From Desulfolinea sp964487745 (GTDB lineage: Bacteria > Chloroflexota > Anaerolineae > Anaerolineales > Villigracilaceae), in NCBI GenBank assembly GCA_964487745.1, contig CAZASG010000001.1, positions 132,104 through 196,103 of the forward strand: DNA of 64,000 bases, in the 5' to 3' direction. The notes under the pieces were generated by a model. That model worked only from the letters and a program-made list of their open reading frames with translations. It did not search any database and was not told the DNA's origin. Shown in pieces: positions 19,001-26,863 of this stretch. The first letter of the stretch is position 1, and every line of letters begins with the position of its first letter. Both the position numbers and the translations under genes were made by a program.

Positions 19001-21451
19001 ATAAGGCAGGATATCGTAGAGATAGTAATCGATCATATCCACGTTGCCGTCATTGAAGATACGCAGATTATATTCATAATCGTCCAGCGTAGTGCTGCTG
19101 GGGGGCGGCACATGGTCACCCGGTCCTAAAGCGCCCTCAGGATAGGCTTGTGAAATACAGGGGTAACGCGTAAAGGGATTGCTGCCTCCGCCCGGTAAGC
19201 CGGTTGTTCCACCAACAGGGCAAGATGCATCAGGTTGGAAGGTCGTATGGTCAACAACTTCACTGTTTACGGCATCGGTACTGCGGATCCACTTTTCGCC
19301 GCGTAAAGCAGCAGAGCGATCGACAACATAATCATGAGGGTTCACACAAGCCGGGTCATCGGCATCACCATCGCCATCCACATTCCCATTTGTGGCATCA
19401 TTTACCTCTGTCCCAATTTCGCAGAAGACATCGACCGAATCTGTGACTACATAGAGGTCATTCGTACGCGCTCCCGGCGGCTGCCCACGCGGTACACGGG
19501 CAAAAAACTCAACCGTAAGAGTATGTTCTTCTGCCGGGTCAGGGTCATCAACATCTACTGTAAGGGTTGGAAACTCCCACGTTAGTATATTCGGGTCACC
19601 GCCAGATTGCGTAAAGATCGGTTGTGTAGCCAGATCTACGCCATCCAATTGCGCTGTTCCGTTGCGCACAAAGATCAAATTATTAGGGAGCCCGGGGAGC
19701 GTATCCTGAATTGTTGGGGCAACCAGCGGCACAGAAGAACGCTCCGTGACAACAACCGAAATACGATATCGCATGGTGTCGCCCGGTTTTAGATCACTAT
19801 CGGACGAAAAACTATTAATATTTGGGTCTTCCCATTCATCCCAGGCAGTACCTGATGTTTCGCTTTTTGAGACACGTAAGCTGACGAAATCATCTTCAAC
19901 GGTCATGGTTTCATTGTTGCAAGGGTCGGTAGTTGGGTTCCCATCACTATCTGTACGAGTCACTTGCAAACAGTTAGTATATGTCGCACCTGCTACGGCG
20001 TTTGCCATTGCAGGACCATCATCGGTATTAAGACGAGGCGTGACGCGGATGCTTGGGCTGCTTGAGAATGCCCACGTATAGGGCAAGCCCGGAACGTAGC
20101 CAGTGCCGGGATCGTATTCAAAACGCCAGCGCACATTTGTTATATTGTCAAAGGGTGCGTCATAGGTGGCACCTGTATTATTGCTAATGGGCTGACTGGG
20201 AAAAGCAGTATAGTTAGCGCCATTATCTCTGGAATACTCAACATAGGCACGGACATTACTCATACTCCACGTGCCTGTCTCAACCCTGACAACCTCCAAT
20301 TGCGGCGGTAGATTGTCTATCAATATCAGATCATCAGAAGGCCAATTTGTGTTATTGGTATTCAGGTTAAGAATGAAGTTCCCTGTTCCGCCATTTAAAC
20401 CGACAGGGTCACCTGTATCATTTTTGGAATAATCAGGCTCTTCATGAATAATGTCTATAGAGTGCGTGATGGAACCTGTGTCAATGCCAACGGGACAAGT
20501 TGGGCAGGTATTGCCGGTATTGTCTGTATAATCTGCCTCTACATCAACGGTATTGGTCACTGTGTTACCTATGCTAAATGGAGGATCGTTATAGCGAATT
20601 GTGACATAACGTGTTGCACAATCACCCGGGTAAAGAGTACTCGTAATTGTAGGCCAAGTAACTGTTTCTGTTCCCCCAGCGTATACCCCACTATCGCTCG
20701 AAGACAGATACGTAGCTCCCGAGGGCAACGTATCTGTGATAACTATATTGCTAATAGGCGTATTATCTTCGTTATAACTTGCGCAAAACTGAATGCTGTA
20801 AGTAACATTTGTATTGACGGTTGGGTCAATAATCGGACTAACTAAAGATTTGGTCACATCCCACGCAGGCGGGTCTGCCGCTGTTTCAACGGTAATTGTG
20901 GGCGCACTCTTGGGGGTTGAAGATACCCAGCCCGTGCCGGGATCCATACGTCCGGTAACGGTATTATCAATTGTGTCCGGCAGAGGGCGCATATCATAAT
21001 CCACCCGGACAGCAATCGTAGCATCTCCTTGAGAACCATCCTGCATGTCGGGATGCGTTATCGTAACTGTATGCGTTCCCCCGTTATAGTTCATACTAAA
21101 GCCACCTGAAACATATGAACTTCCAGGCACATAGATTAAATTAGAATCCAGGGCATCTGAAATTTCTATCTCCCCGCAAGCTTGCGTTAGACTACTGCAT
21201 TGAAAAAGAATGCGATAGTAAATCACATCACCTACTTGGGCTGTGGTGACACCGCCTTCGATATCTTTGTTCAAAACAAGAGGCGACGCTTCCTGCGCCT
21301 GTGGAATTTGCTGAGGCTCAAAACCAGGAGCTGCCTGAACCTTTCCCAAATCCCCGCCAAAGGGCGCTGCTACTTGGATGCCCAGAAAAATAAGGACCAG
21401 AAAAAAACGTGTAACAGGGCTGAAATATTTTAAAACCCGAGACGAATCCAT
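13058..21451 (-). CDS. Giant secreted adhesin: DUF11-like + seven SdrD-B modules + LPSTG + sortase domain
   Basis: 2797 residues from ATG at 21451 with AAGGAG upstream. A signal peptide (hydrophobic about 15-30, ending near VQAAPG) is followed by several DUF11-like beta-sandwich domains (about 50-970) with phrases such as ITDTLPSGATYL. Seven SdrD-B modules begin near residues 981, 1166, 1356, 1550, 1756, 1960 and 2141. Each opens with (S/N)xGNxVW and an Asp/Asn-rich probable calcium loop and closes with GYYLFxNLxxG. Two more DUF11-like domains precede LPSTG (2628-2632). Instead of a membrane anchor, a sortase fold follows: catalytic His2708 (ITAHVYLPNG), TLITC with Cys2771, and Arg near 2784. 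It is presumably a surface fibre; self-linkage or linkage to other proteins by its own sortase domain is inference. It is monocistronic, with leader and terminator. Confidence 0.9.
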   Translation of the reverse strand: MDSSRVLKYFSPVTRFFLVLIFLGIQVAAPFGGDLGKVQAAPGFEPQQIPQAQEASPLVLNKDIEGGVTTAQVGDVIYYRILFQCSSLTQACGEIEISDALDSNLIYVPGSSYVSGGFSMNYNGGTHTVTITHPDMQDGSQGDATIAVRVDYDMRPLPDTIDNTVTGRMDPGTGWVSSTPKSAPTITVETAADPPAWDVTKSLVSPIIDPTVNTNVTYSIQFCASYNEDNTPISNIVITDTLPSGATYLSSSDSGVYAGGTETVTWPTITSTLYPGDCATRYVTIRYNDPPFSIGNTVTNTVDVEADYTDNTGNTCPTCPVGIDTGSITHSIDIIHEEPDYSKNDTGDPVGLNGGTGNFILNLNTNNTNWPSDDLILIDNLPPQLEVVRVETGTWSMSNVRAYVEYSRDNGANYTAFPSQPISNNTGATYDAPFDNITNVRWRFEYDPGTGYVPGLPYTWAFSSSPSIRVTPRLNTDDGPAMANAVAGATYTNCLQVTRTDSDGNPTTDPCNNETMTVEDDFVSLRVSKSETSGTAWDEWEDPNINSFSSDSDLKPGDTMRYRISVVVTERSSVPLVAPTIQDTLPGLPNNLIFVRNGTAQLDGVDLATQPIFTQSGGDPNILTWEFPTLTVDVDDPDPAEEHTLTVEFFARVPRGQPPGARTNDLYVVTDSVDVFCEIGTEVNDATNGNVDGDGDADDPACVNPHDYVVDRSAALRGEKWIRSTDAVNSEVVDHTTFQPDASCPVGGTTGLPGGGSNPFTRYPCISQAYPEGALGPGDHVPPPSSTTLDDYEYNLRIFNDGNVDMIDYYLYDILPYVGDTGSGGVLSSADRLSEFRPTLRGPIQWISGPVGSGNFTIEYNDTTNPCRPEVFDQPTGSAVPSGCDDNWTTTWSTNARSYRIILDSGGIPYAAPGSELRFGVPMYIPADSPVVGTFDADDAQSLEIAWNSFSHVGSYDTGTEIRDLLASEPRKVGITIPEVMSVGNRVWRDADNSGSINPPDDTDPGIANVVVELYRADHTFIASTTTDSEGYYLFSNIVHDDATPANNDYYIKIPSSNFDPAGPLYQLRSSTGEGDLPPNTDYINPATNTDDSEDDGIDPAPPDGGGDVDSAVFTLTPGTEPTSEADLSNNARDGVPGARRGVNGEPDDNSDLTIDFGFFGGTDIPYSIGNHVWYDNGAGTNLNNGIFDSADENPVVGVRVNLYRDGDDDGIAQADELIRWDETDAGGFYLFDNLDPGPYILEIPSSEFADGQPLAGWFSSQVTETDPDTNGDLNDNGLDEEFPRANGVFSGVVNLEVTPSEPTSESHLSLEPDPGSPANEGFNPTGWDGPNSRGRFGEADNTSNLTVDFGFIPPMSLGNRVWIDDGAGEATFRAGYNNGIQDGTEAGVSGVRVELYRDDNGTPGLQPGDGASDDTRIERVSTDASGYYLFDLLQPGNNYYVHIPAWNFDTAGRPLRDYVSSFDTNHTTTPADDLEDMDDNGIDDADPSSNGITSSRITMAYGTEPLTPTNETDISSDTVAYGINNVGLYGQEDANSNLTMDFGFILPPRSLGNFLWYDDNDNGELDGGESNLPSGVRVSLYLDADDNDEPDDLGTLNDRTDDWVLFDITDANGYYLFDNLPPRNYIVGVDSGNFTASFDPDGSGTAWSAAPGVLLGYTSSTTTYDNAINNTDSRDNGVDRLSPENPAVSPHGVISTMIDLSLVSGFPTGETGSGDTSTAAGFNPTAGDGPNSRGRYGEADARSDLTIDFGFFKPMSLGNRVFLDDGAGGGTSNNGIMDGTEVPIANVRVELYLDDDGTGGLDITSDTRVAWDITDSGGYYLFDRLIAGNYYVHIPAGNFTSSYDPTGGAGTAEGALYGLNSSNPTGTENIGVGGNPYTPSMDRDDNGVNDGTPYTNGISSGLVVLSLDNEPASEAELSSDTGVIAGFDPTGSDGPNSRGRYGEDDNDSNLTIDFGFFPVFSLGNRVWFDTNNDSTMGAGEVGVGGVRVQLYNNDGTSEILVGSDGILDTSDDGAGGMLTDGSGYYLFNNLPAGDYTVVLPSSNFASSAVLDGYWSSGTSRDGTGAITEVTAPDPDTNTDLNDNGMLQGSGTFSGGVTAQPVTLGPTYIEPQNETDLGSGGQGGQPDDQANMTVDFGFYIMNIGNLVWLDTDYSGTVTGVEAGIDDVTVELYAADTSGNPVGPALATALTGSGIWGAGEYNFTGLPAGDYILRIPAAEFEGTETLVGHVTSEGSGSYYEPAPDADVDTTDNDDNGSETGGTTGSGGYIQSEVVTLTPGAEATFEHATGTTNEPRVDFGVFKLSTTAKALIATSEADSPGTQVFVGETLTYQIQLTVPPGTMYSLKAADVLDEGLAFDDCIGVAVSNTTNVTTTQVGGFDAACPAASGDPNVTNTGHNITFNFGDVTNSGTTDESITVQYHVIALDIASNENGADDINNEVLWTWTGEERPGQAPPVEIIEPDMDITKSTDITVAPLGTVIPFTLEIYQTDESAATAYDVIITDVLPEGLEYVNGSISAGFPFAWDEFDYDVATRTMTITWYEFPLLNGAERARTEVTFDATFVGPAPLTNQANVEWTSLPIDPQLDGTPVVQSEYNEDSTERWYDPADTTGIDDYGRSDFVRIDIPRLPSTGFAPNRITSLPEQPAAKGYQNLGSTWLEIPLLNVALPIVGVPLGDEGWDLTWLGGQAGYLEGTAYPTLPGNTAITAHVYLPNGQPGPFVNLHTLMWGDELIIHANGQRYLYEIRTQRKVWPDDLSIIKHEAYDWVTLITCQGYDEVADSYDYRIAVRAILLDVRAE

Positions 21452-21598
21452 AATATCTTCTCCTTAAAAAATAAAACCGACGCCTGAACAGAAAGGGGGC
21501 GGTTTCGCTCTTGCTCCTCAATGACTTAACCAAAAAATGGTAGCGGCCAAATTCAGTCATTGGATCTTCGCATCCACAAAAATAAAAATGACGCAATC
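21452..21598 (-). promoter_or_regulatory. Structured 5' leader of the adhesin mRNA
   Basis: About 140 nt separate the promoter and the start codon. The leader holds a dyad AATGACT/AGTCATT (21520-21526 and 21555-21561) with an inner ACCA/TGGT stem. Nearer the gene a hairpin with AAACCG/CGGTTT arms (21474-21505) is followed on the minus strand by a T-rich run (TTTTATTTTTT) just before AAGGAG. A terminator-like hairpin ahead of the ribosome site is the layout of an attenuator or riboswitch, but no known riboswitch class is recognised. Part of it (21496-21530) resembles dispersed CATTGnGAGGAGC-type repeats. Confidence 0.45.
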
Positions 21599-21627
21599 AT
21601 TATAAAACAGCTAAAAATCTATGAGAA
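21599..21627 (-). promoter_or_regulatory. Promoter of the giant adhesin
   Basis: On the minus strand, TTCTCA (21627-21622), a 17-nt spacer, then a perfect TATAAT (21604-21599). The -35 box matches consensus at four of six positions. Confidence 0.6.
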
Positions 21628-21689
21628 GTTATTAACCTTACAAAAATGTAAGCTTCTTTATGTGACACTCCTCTAAATCGACTATCACG

Positions 21690-22373
21690 CTATGAAAAAC
21701 CAAGCTTTTTCTCTTTTAGTGATGTATATTTCCCCAAGCCGATCACTAAATGATCAAGAACTTCAATATCAAGTAACTTGCCCGCCTCCAACATAGCTCT
21801 CGTCACCGCTACGTCCTGTGGGCTAGGCATTGGATCGCCGCTGGGGTGGTTGTGCACCGCAATGAATGCGGCGGCATTCCGCCGCACAGCAGGCGTGAAA
21901 ATTTCACCAACGCGCATCTGCGCAGAATTCAATGAGCCGTGCGCTACGGTAATAATATCGAGTACGTGATTACGCGTATCAAGCAAGATGACGCGCATCT
22001 CTTCTTTTTCGAGTGCACTCATCTCATATTGAACAAGAGCAGCTGCATCAGCGGGGCTATTAATGGTAGGGCGTTCTTCTGGAGACTCCAACATCAAACG
22101 GCGACCAAGCTCAATAGCAGCTTTGATCTGCGCGGCCTTGGCTTCTCCGATTCCATGCTGGGCACAGATCTCTTCAAAAGGTGCCCGATGCAGACCTGTC
22201 AAACCATCCAATTCCTGTAATAAACGTTCACCAACGCGCACCGCGCTTTCTCCCTGCACACCGACTCGCAGGAGAATGGCAATTAACTCGGCAGAGCTGA
22301 GAGCTTGCGCACCCAGCTTGGCCAGGCGCTCACGCGGGCGATCATCAGCAGGCAGGTCAGTAATGCGATACAA
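21690..22373 (-). CDS. radC: RadC/JAB-domain DNA repair family protein
   Basis: 227 residues. The N-terminus has the UPF0758 helix-hairpin region (DDRPRERLAKLGAQALSSAEL), and the C-terminal half is a JAMM metalloprotease-like domain with the full motif HNHPSGDPMPSPQD (HxH, seven residues, SxxD) at about residues 173-186. Despite its name the family's function is unsettled. It starts 2 nt after the GT39-like gene, so it is the last gene of the glycan operon, an unusual association with no evident logic. Confidence 0.93.
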   Translation of the reverse strand: MYRITDLPADDRPRERLAKLGAQALSSAELIAILLRVGVQGESAVRVGERLLQELDGLTGLHRAPFEEICAQHGIGEAKAAQIKAAIELGRRLMLESPEERPTINSPADAAALVQYEMSALEKEEMRVILLDTRNHVLDIITVAHGSLNSAQMRVGEIFTPAVRRNAAAFIAVHNHPSGDPMPSPQDVAVTRAMLEAGKLLDIEVLDHLVIGLGKYTSLKEKKLGFS

Positions 22374-22375
22374 AC

Positions 22376-23977
22376 CTAATCTCTTTTCTGGAAAATCTGT
22401 ATCTCAGGGTTAACAAAAGCTATTGAGATCTGTGGCAAGAATTTTGGCAAAGTATACGTAAACTCGCCAATCATCTCATAGGAAGTTTCTCCTGCTAAAA
22501 GGCTTTCAAAAAACGCACATTCAACGGGGTTGGTTGCGAAGATATTATCGTCCGCGCAACGCGCATATGTAAAACTATCTACAACCAGATAATCTGTTCC
22601 TCTTTTCAGTAATCCGGCTTCGCCTTCATTGTATGTGTCATAAGGCTTACCTTTTCCGACTTCGGGAACTTCTTGTCCTTCAAATTTTGTAAAAAATATC
22701 GGATACGAATACTCGGTTCGAAAATGATCTAGCGGGATATCTGGCGGATAAAGCGTATATTCCAGCGACGTACCTGCGGGTAGCGTAGCAATCATTTCCG
22801 CTGCCGGGATACGCGGATCATTTTCCAAAAGCAGACGCACACTAAGCACCTGCAAAAAGGAAAAGAAGATCATTAATCCAAGTGCCAGTGGCAAGAAATA
22901 GTGAAATGTGCTGTATTTGCTCTTCAAAATACGACCAGATAAATCTTGAACAAAAAGAGCTGAGATTACAGCAAAGAAGGGCATCAACGGAATGAAAAAA
23001 CGCGCCTGATAATTATACGAAGCCATGATCGGCAAATCGAACACGAGAATCGCCAGAAGAATAAGCCAAAGTGAGTTTTTCTCCTCTGTAACTGACCTCT
23101 TTTTGAAAAGACCAAGAGAGAAGTAAGTAAAAGAAAAAAGTACCAAGAGAAGAAAAGCAATCCCCAACGCACTCTCCAATGCGCCCCACTGACCAATTAT
23201 TCCACGCACGCTATCTGTCGTTTTCCCATAGCTGGCATGACGCTCAAGTGCAGGCAGGACTCTTTTGAAGTAAAAAGACATCCAAAGCAAGGATTTAGGT
23301 GTTCCTAAGGCAAATCCGAAAAAGGTCAGTACCCCACCAATAAAAAGTGTCTCAAGAGTTTCGACCTTTTGTGCAAGAATCCCCTTCTTTTTCTCAACAG
23401 CAAAAAGAATCAGTGGCATGAGGACAAAAATGCCCCCGTTATATTTACTGGATGCCGCTAAACCAACAGTAAAAAAAGCAAGATAAAGCCAACCCTTTTT
23501 CTGGCGATCTTGATAATGCAACAAAAAATAGACCGCTAATACCAGAAAAAATGTGAGATAAAGATCATTATGAGCAAAACGGGCATTCACTGCCAACACA
23601 TGATTTGTGGTCAAAAGCAGGGCTGCAAAAACACTCGTAAAAATCCCACCACCAATTTTTCGTGTGAGCTTATAGGTAAGGAAAATCGTTGCAGCAGCCA
23701 ATAAAATCGAGAGAGAACGTGCGATCATATTAAAATTATCAGAAAGGTCAAAAGCATAAAGGAGCTGCCCTACTCCATACATCACGTATTTGGGTAGCGA
23801 CGGGTAGTCAAAATTCGTTTCATCAAATTGCCAACGCCCCTCGAGGGCCTTAGTTACACGATGAAGCAACTCATCAGGATTATGCATGGTTGCCAAGCCT
23901 GAGGCTGTTAGCAGAACAAAAAGTATTGCCAAGGCTACGGGTAGCCATTTTTCGTATTTCTGAAAAAAAGATTTCAT
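22376..23977 (-). CDS. Glycosyltransferase family 39-like membrane protein
   Basis: 533 residues with about ten membrane helices in the first 400 and a soluble C-terminal domain. The first external loop carries HNPDELLHRVTKALEGRW followed by YPSLPKYVMYG, the Asp-Glu and Tyr-Pro-Pro-like features of dolichyl-phosphate-mannose mannosyltransferase (PMT_2/ArnT) enzymes. These use polyprenyl-phosphate sugars outside the cytoplasmic membrane. The acceptor is unknown. It lies 2 nt after the methyltransferase gene and 2 nt before radC. Confidence 0.82.
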   Translation of the reverse strand: MKSFFQKYEKWLPVALAILFVLLTASGLATMHNPDELLHRVTKALEGRWQFDETNFDYPSLPKYVMYGVGQLLYAFDLSDNFNMIARSLSILLAAATIFLTYKLTRKIGGGIFTSVFAALLLTTNHVLAVNARFAHNDLYLTFFLVLAVYFLLHYQDRQKKGWLYLAFFTVGLAASSKYNGGIFVLMPLILFAVEKKKGILAQKVETLETLFIGGVLTFFGFALGTPKSLLWMSFYFKRVLPALERHASYGKTTDSVRGIIGQWGALESALGIAFLLLVLFSFTYFSLGLFKKRSVTEEKNSLWLILLAILVFDLPIMASYNYQARFFIPLMPFFAVISALFVQDLSGRILKSKYSTFHYFLPLALGLMIFFSFLQVLSVRLLLENDPRIPAAEMIATLPAGTSLEYTLYPPDIPLDHFRTEYSYPIFFTKFEGQEVPEVGKGKPYDTYNEGEAGLLKRGTDYLVVDSFTYARCADDNIFATNPVECAFFESLLAGETSYEMIGEFTYTLPKFLPQISIAFVNPEIQIFQKRD

Positions 23978-23979
23978 AT

Positions 23980-24825
23980 TTATCTGCTTACGGGTTTTCG
24001 TGCGATTACTCTAATTTTCGTCACACTGTCTTCCATAATATCTCCACTAAGGAATTCAGGACGAATGCGCGGTCGCGTTGCTTTAAAATTTTCTTCATTA
24101 CGAACAAGAACGGTCAATACCATATCGTCAAAATACTTCTCAAAAATGTTTCGATAATCCCAAATGCGGAAGCGGTTATGATGGCTCGAAGGGTTCAACC
24201 AAGCGTACCAAACTCGCTCTGGGTGGCATAACATCTCAAAGGGGTATTTGAAATAATGGTCACGCAGATCTATGTTATGTAGGTGAACACCATCGGGTTT
24301 TGTCAGCACAACAAGGGATGCGGTGATGCTGTCCACTTCGTCGAGGTGCTCGTAGACCGATGAGCTAATGATGATATCGACAGGAGAAAGCTCGGATCGC
24401 TCCGCCACCGAACGGATATCGTCCTCGATGAGCGTAATCCACTCTGGGCGCGTGGTGACACGTCCCTGCTCCTCTTTTAGATATTCTCGATATGTCGGTA
24501 GCAAACTCTGGTTATATTCGTCATCAGGCGGGGCAAATTTATCGCATAAGATCACATGTTCTGCACCTAGTTCAAGTAGCGATACCCCAAAGGCAAAGCG
24601 TCCGCCATATCCAAAGATCAATACGCTCTTGCCTTGCAGATCAACACCCACTTCACTAAGATCATGGAGAGTGCGTTCAGCCGCTTCTTTGGGGCTTTGA
24701 GTTTCAATACCAGGGTGGATAATCCACCCGCGCAAGAGCAGAAATCGAACGATTTTCTCAGGTAAGAAATGCCGTATTAAGCGAGGAATAAGATATTTTA
24801 GATTCACGGTAAATATTGTAAGCAA
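23980..24825 (-). CDS. SAM-dependent methyltransferase, class I
   Basis: 281 residues. After a basic N-terminus, the SAM-binding loop is seen as SVLIFGYGGRFAFGVSLLEL (motif I, about residues 67-86), followed by HVILCDKFAP with the acidic ribose-binding Asp, and motif IV-like VDIIISSSVYEHLDEV. The protein resembles small-molecule or glycan methyltransferases rather than nucleic acid enzymes. It overlaps the preceding membrane gene by 22 nt, supporting a role in decorating the glycan made by this operon. Confidence 0.8.
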   Translation of the reverse strand: MLTIFTVNLKYLIPRLIRHFLPEKIVRFLLLRGWIIHPGIETQSPKEAAERTLHDLSEVGVDLQGKSVLIFGYGGRFAFGVSLLELGAEHVILCDKFAPPDDEYNQSLLPTYREYLKEEQGRVTTRPEWITLIEDDIRSVAERSELSPVDIIISSSVYEHLDEVDSITASLVVLTKPDGVHLHNIDLRDHYFKYPFEMLCHPERVWYAWLNPSSHHNRFRIWDYRNIFEKYFDDMVLTVLVRNEENFKATRPRIRPEFLSGDIMEDSVTKIRVIARKPVSR

Positions 24826-26858
24826 TCTTGCGGTTCTAAACGAGGAACCAGAAGTTGAATATAAACTGATTTAAATGTTTCTACAGGCTCATAAAAACAA
24901 AGCGTTGGCGCTGCGACCCACTTTGCCCATGCATCACCCTCTTCTGAGAAAGAACCCTCTTCTTTAATCGGCGTCTTAAGTGGTTCAGAAACGATTAGGC
25001 TAAACCGATGGTTAGAAAGATCTCGGTAATAGTCAACAAAGTATTCTGCATTATTACGCATAGACTGTTCCATCATGAGTTTCTTTTCATAATCAGGCAC
25101 CAAGGGAATAGGAGGAACATGTCCAAAAGTAAGCAATTGGCGCTGATCTATGAAAAGAACATCTCCTCTCTCAGCCGCCTGCGTTGTATAGATCCGTATT
25201 TGTGTAAGTGCGTCCTGTATATCTTGCTCTGGTGGTAAAGCTTCAATAGGCGCGTCGCTATTTGGGTCAAAATCGGTCAGAACTTGTATTTGAATGATTT
25301 CTTCTTGGGTCAAAGAGATTTTTGGGTGCAGAGAAAGCAAAGGTTTCATCGCGGGCAATGCAATTAATAAAATAACAACCAATTTTATAAATCCAGAACT
25401 TTCAGAAGTTAACAATTTTCTAAAATTGCCGTTTTTCCATGCAATAGCTAAACCAAAAAGTAGGGCTATTAGAAACATGTCTAGATTATGCAGATTGTTT
25501 CCACCACCTATCTTTGTGCTAATAACGAGACCAACAAGGAGGAACGCAAGCAAGCTCCCAATAAGCACCATTTTTTGTAAACGAGGAAATTTCCAATCTA
25601 TTGATGGAAGCGTGTAAACCAGAAGAATGAGTGCGGGAAGAACTGCTGCCAAGAGTCCTAGCAGAATACCTTCTGGATATGTTTCATTCGGTAAAAGGCG
25701 ATACCAAAGAAGAGGTTGGCGGGTAATACTTTCCGATATTTCAGAAACGTTGATACGGCCTTCGCTTCCTTGTTGGAGCATGTTCAGCATTTGAGGAAAC
25801 AGATATCCACCCAAGATACCGGCAATCCCACTAGAAATAGAGCGCAACCATACTTTCCCTTGCTTTAACGTTGCCCCAGAAAATTCCAAGATAATGATCC
25901 ATATCGCAGGAGCAAAAAGCCAAGTCCAACGTGCTGCTTGTGCATAATAACCAGAGAGAAAGATGAGAGGAAGCGTGATAAGCAAAGGGCGTTGCCATGC
26001 TAAAGCGACCAAAATTGCACTTAGAATCAACGGTGTGTATACAGGCCCTTGGTTAATAAATAAAAATGTCCACAAACCAGCGAAAACCCACATAATGTCC
26101 CGTTTTTTGCTTGGCTTGAAGGCCAGCCACCCTAATAGCATATAAGGGAACGTTAATACAAAAGCACTCCAGAAACGTACCCCAAAAATGGAAATATCTT
26201 CTACTAAAAAAGGGATTCCCCAAAGGAATTGTCTCCCCGCAGAGATGAATGCTTCTAGCGGTTGATCTTGTGGATAATTGTATAGATCCCGCCCAAATAA
26301 GACAGAATAGTCCCATATACGATTGCCGTCAGACCAGTACAGGTTGAAAGGATAGCTTAAAACATTGGAGAAAGCACTTGCTAAAGTAAAAGCTGCTCCT
26401 GATAAAAGAATTCCTTGCAGCAGAGATACCCATGTGATAAGTCTTTCATCATCAGAGTGGGGAAGTAATATTCCAAGGCTAAACACAAGGAGACCCCAAA
26501 TGTATAAGTGAAGGTATGTGCCAGAAAAGACAAACCCCCAATATGAATATTGGAATAAGTACAGAGGGAAAATTAAAAGGAGAATAATTATTATGAAACG
26601 ATAATTTCCTAAACGTTTCCTAACGGCGAACAAGAAAGAGTATATTTTATACAGGCCTTCTTGGTGCCATAAATATAAGCTTGCAAAAAACAAGAACAAA
26701 ACAGTAAAAATAATAAAAAAAAGAAAAATAAAAAACCATTTTAAAGAGAAGTTGCCAAGCCAAGTTCCCGTATCCCAAGCGATATTCCAAAGTTCGAACG
26801 CTGCTTGAGTGACAATCCAAGCAAAAAAGAGAACTAGCAAAAAACGAATGCGTTTCAT
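24804..26858 (-). CDS. Large polytopic membrane protein, probable GT-C fold
   Basis: 684 residues with about 12 membrane helices and a soluble C-terminal part of about 170 residues. An external loop after the early helices reads NLYWSDGNRIWDYSVLFGRD, acidic residues placed where GT-C glycosyltransferases keep catalytic Asp. The family cannot be named. The C-terminal part contains ALTQIRIYTTQAAERGDVLFIDQRQLLTFGH, a soluble alpha/beta-like segment common in such membrane transferases. It sits in the middle of the glycan operon, 5 nt after the flippase-like gene. Confidence 0.65.
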   Translation of the reverse strand: MKRIRFLLVLFFAWIVTQAAFELWNIAWDTGTWLGNFSLKWFFIFLFFIIFTVLFLFFASLYLWHQEGLYKIYSFLFAVRKRLGNYRFIIIILLLIFPLYLFQYSYWGFVFSGTYLHLYIWGLLVFSLGILLPHSDDERLITWVSLLQGILLSGAAFTLASAFSNVLSYPFNLYWSDGNRIWDYSVLFGRDLYNYPQDQPLEAFISAGRQFLWGIPFLVEDISIFGVRFWSAFVLTFPYMLLGWLAFKPSKKRDIMWVFAGLWTFLFINQGPVYTPLILSAILVALAWQRPLLITLPLIFLSGYYAQAARWTWLFAPAIWIIILEFSGATLKQGKVWLRSISSGIAGILGGYLFPQMLNMLQQGSEGRINVSEISESITRQPLLWYRLLPNETYPEGILLGLLAAVLPALILLVYTLPSIDWKFPRLQKMVLIGSLLAFLLVGLVISTKIGGGNNLHNLDMFLIALLFGLAIAWKNGNFRKLLTSESSGFIKLVVILLIALPAMKPLLSLHPKISLTQEEIIQIQVLTDFDPNSDAPIEALPPEQDIQDALTQIRIYTTQAAERGDVLFIDQRQLLTFGHVPPIPLVPDYEKKLMMEQSMRNNAEYFVDYYRDLSNHRFSLIVSEPLKTPIKEEGSFSEEGDAWAKWVAAPTLCFYEPVETFKSVYIQLLVPRLEPQDCLQYLP

Positions 26859-26863
26859 AGTAA

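Noticed and set aside
21496..21520. Hammerhead-ribozyme-like core on the minus strand (TTGAGGA, short GC stem, GAAAC)
   Set aside because: The conserved first C of CUGANGA is T, and the following sequence cannot form stem III with the nearest GTC. It resembles a degenerate dispersed repeat instead.
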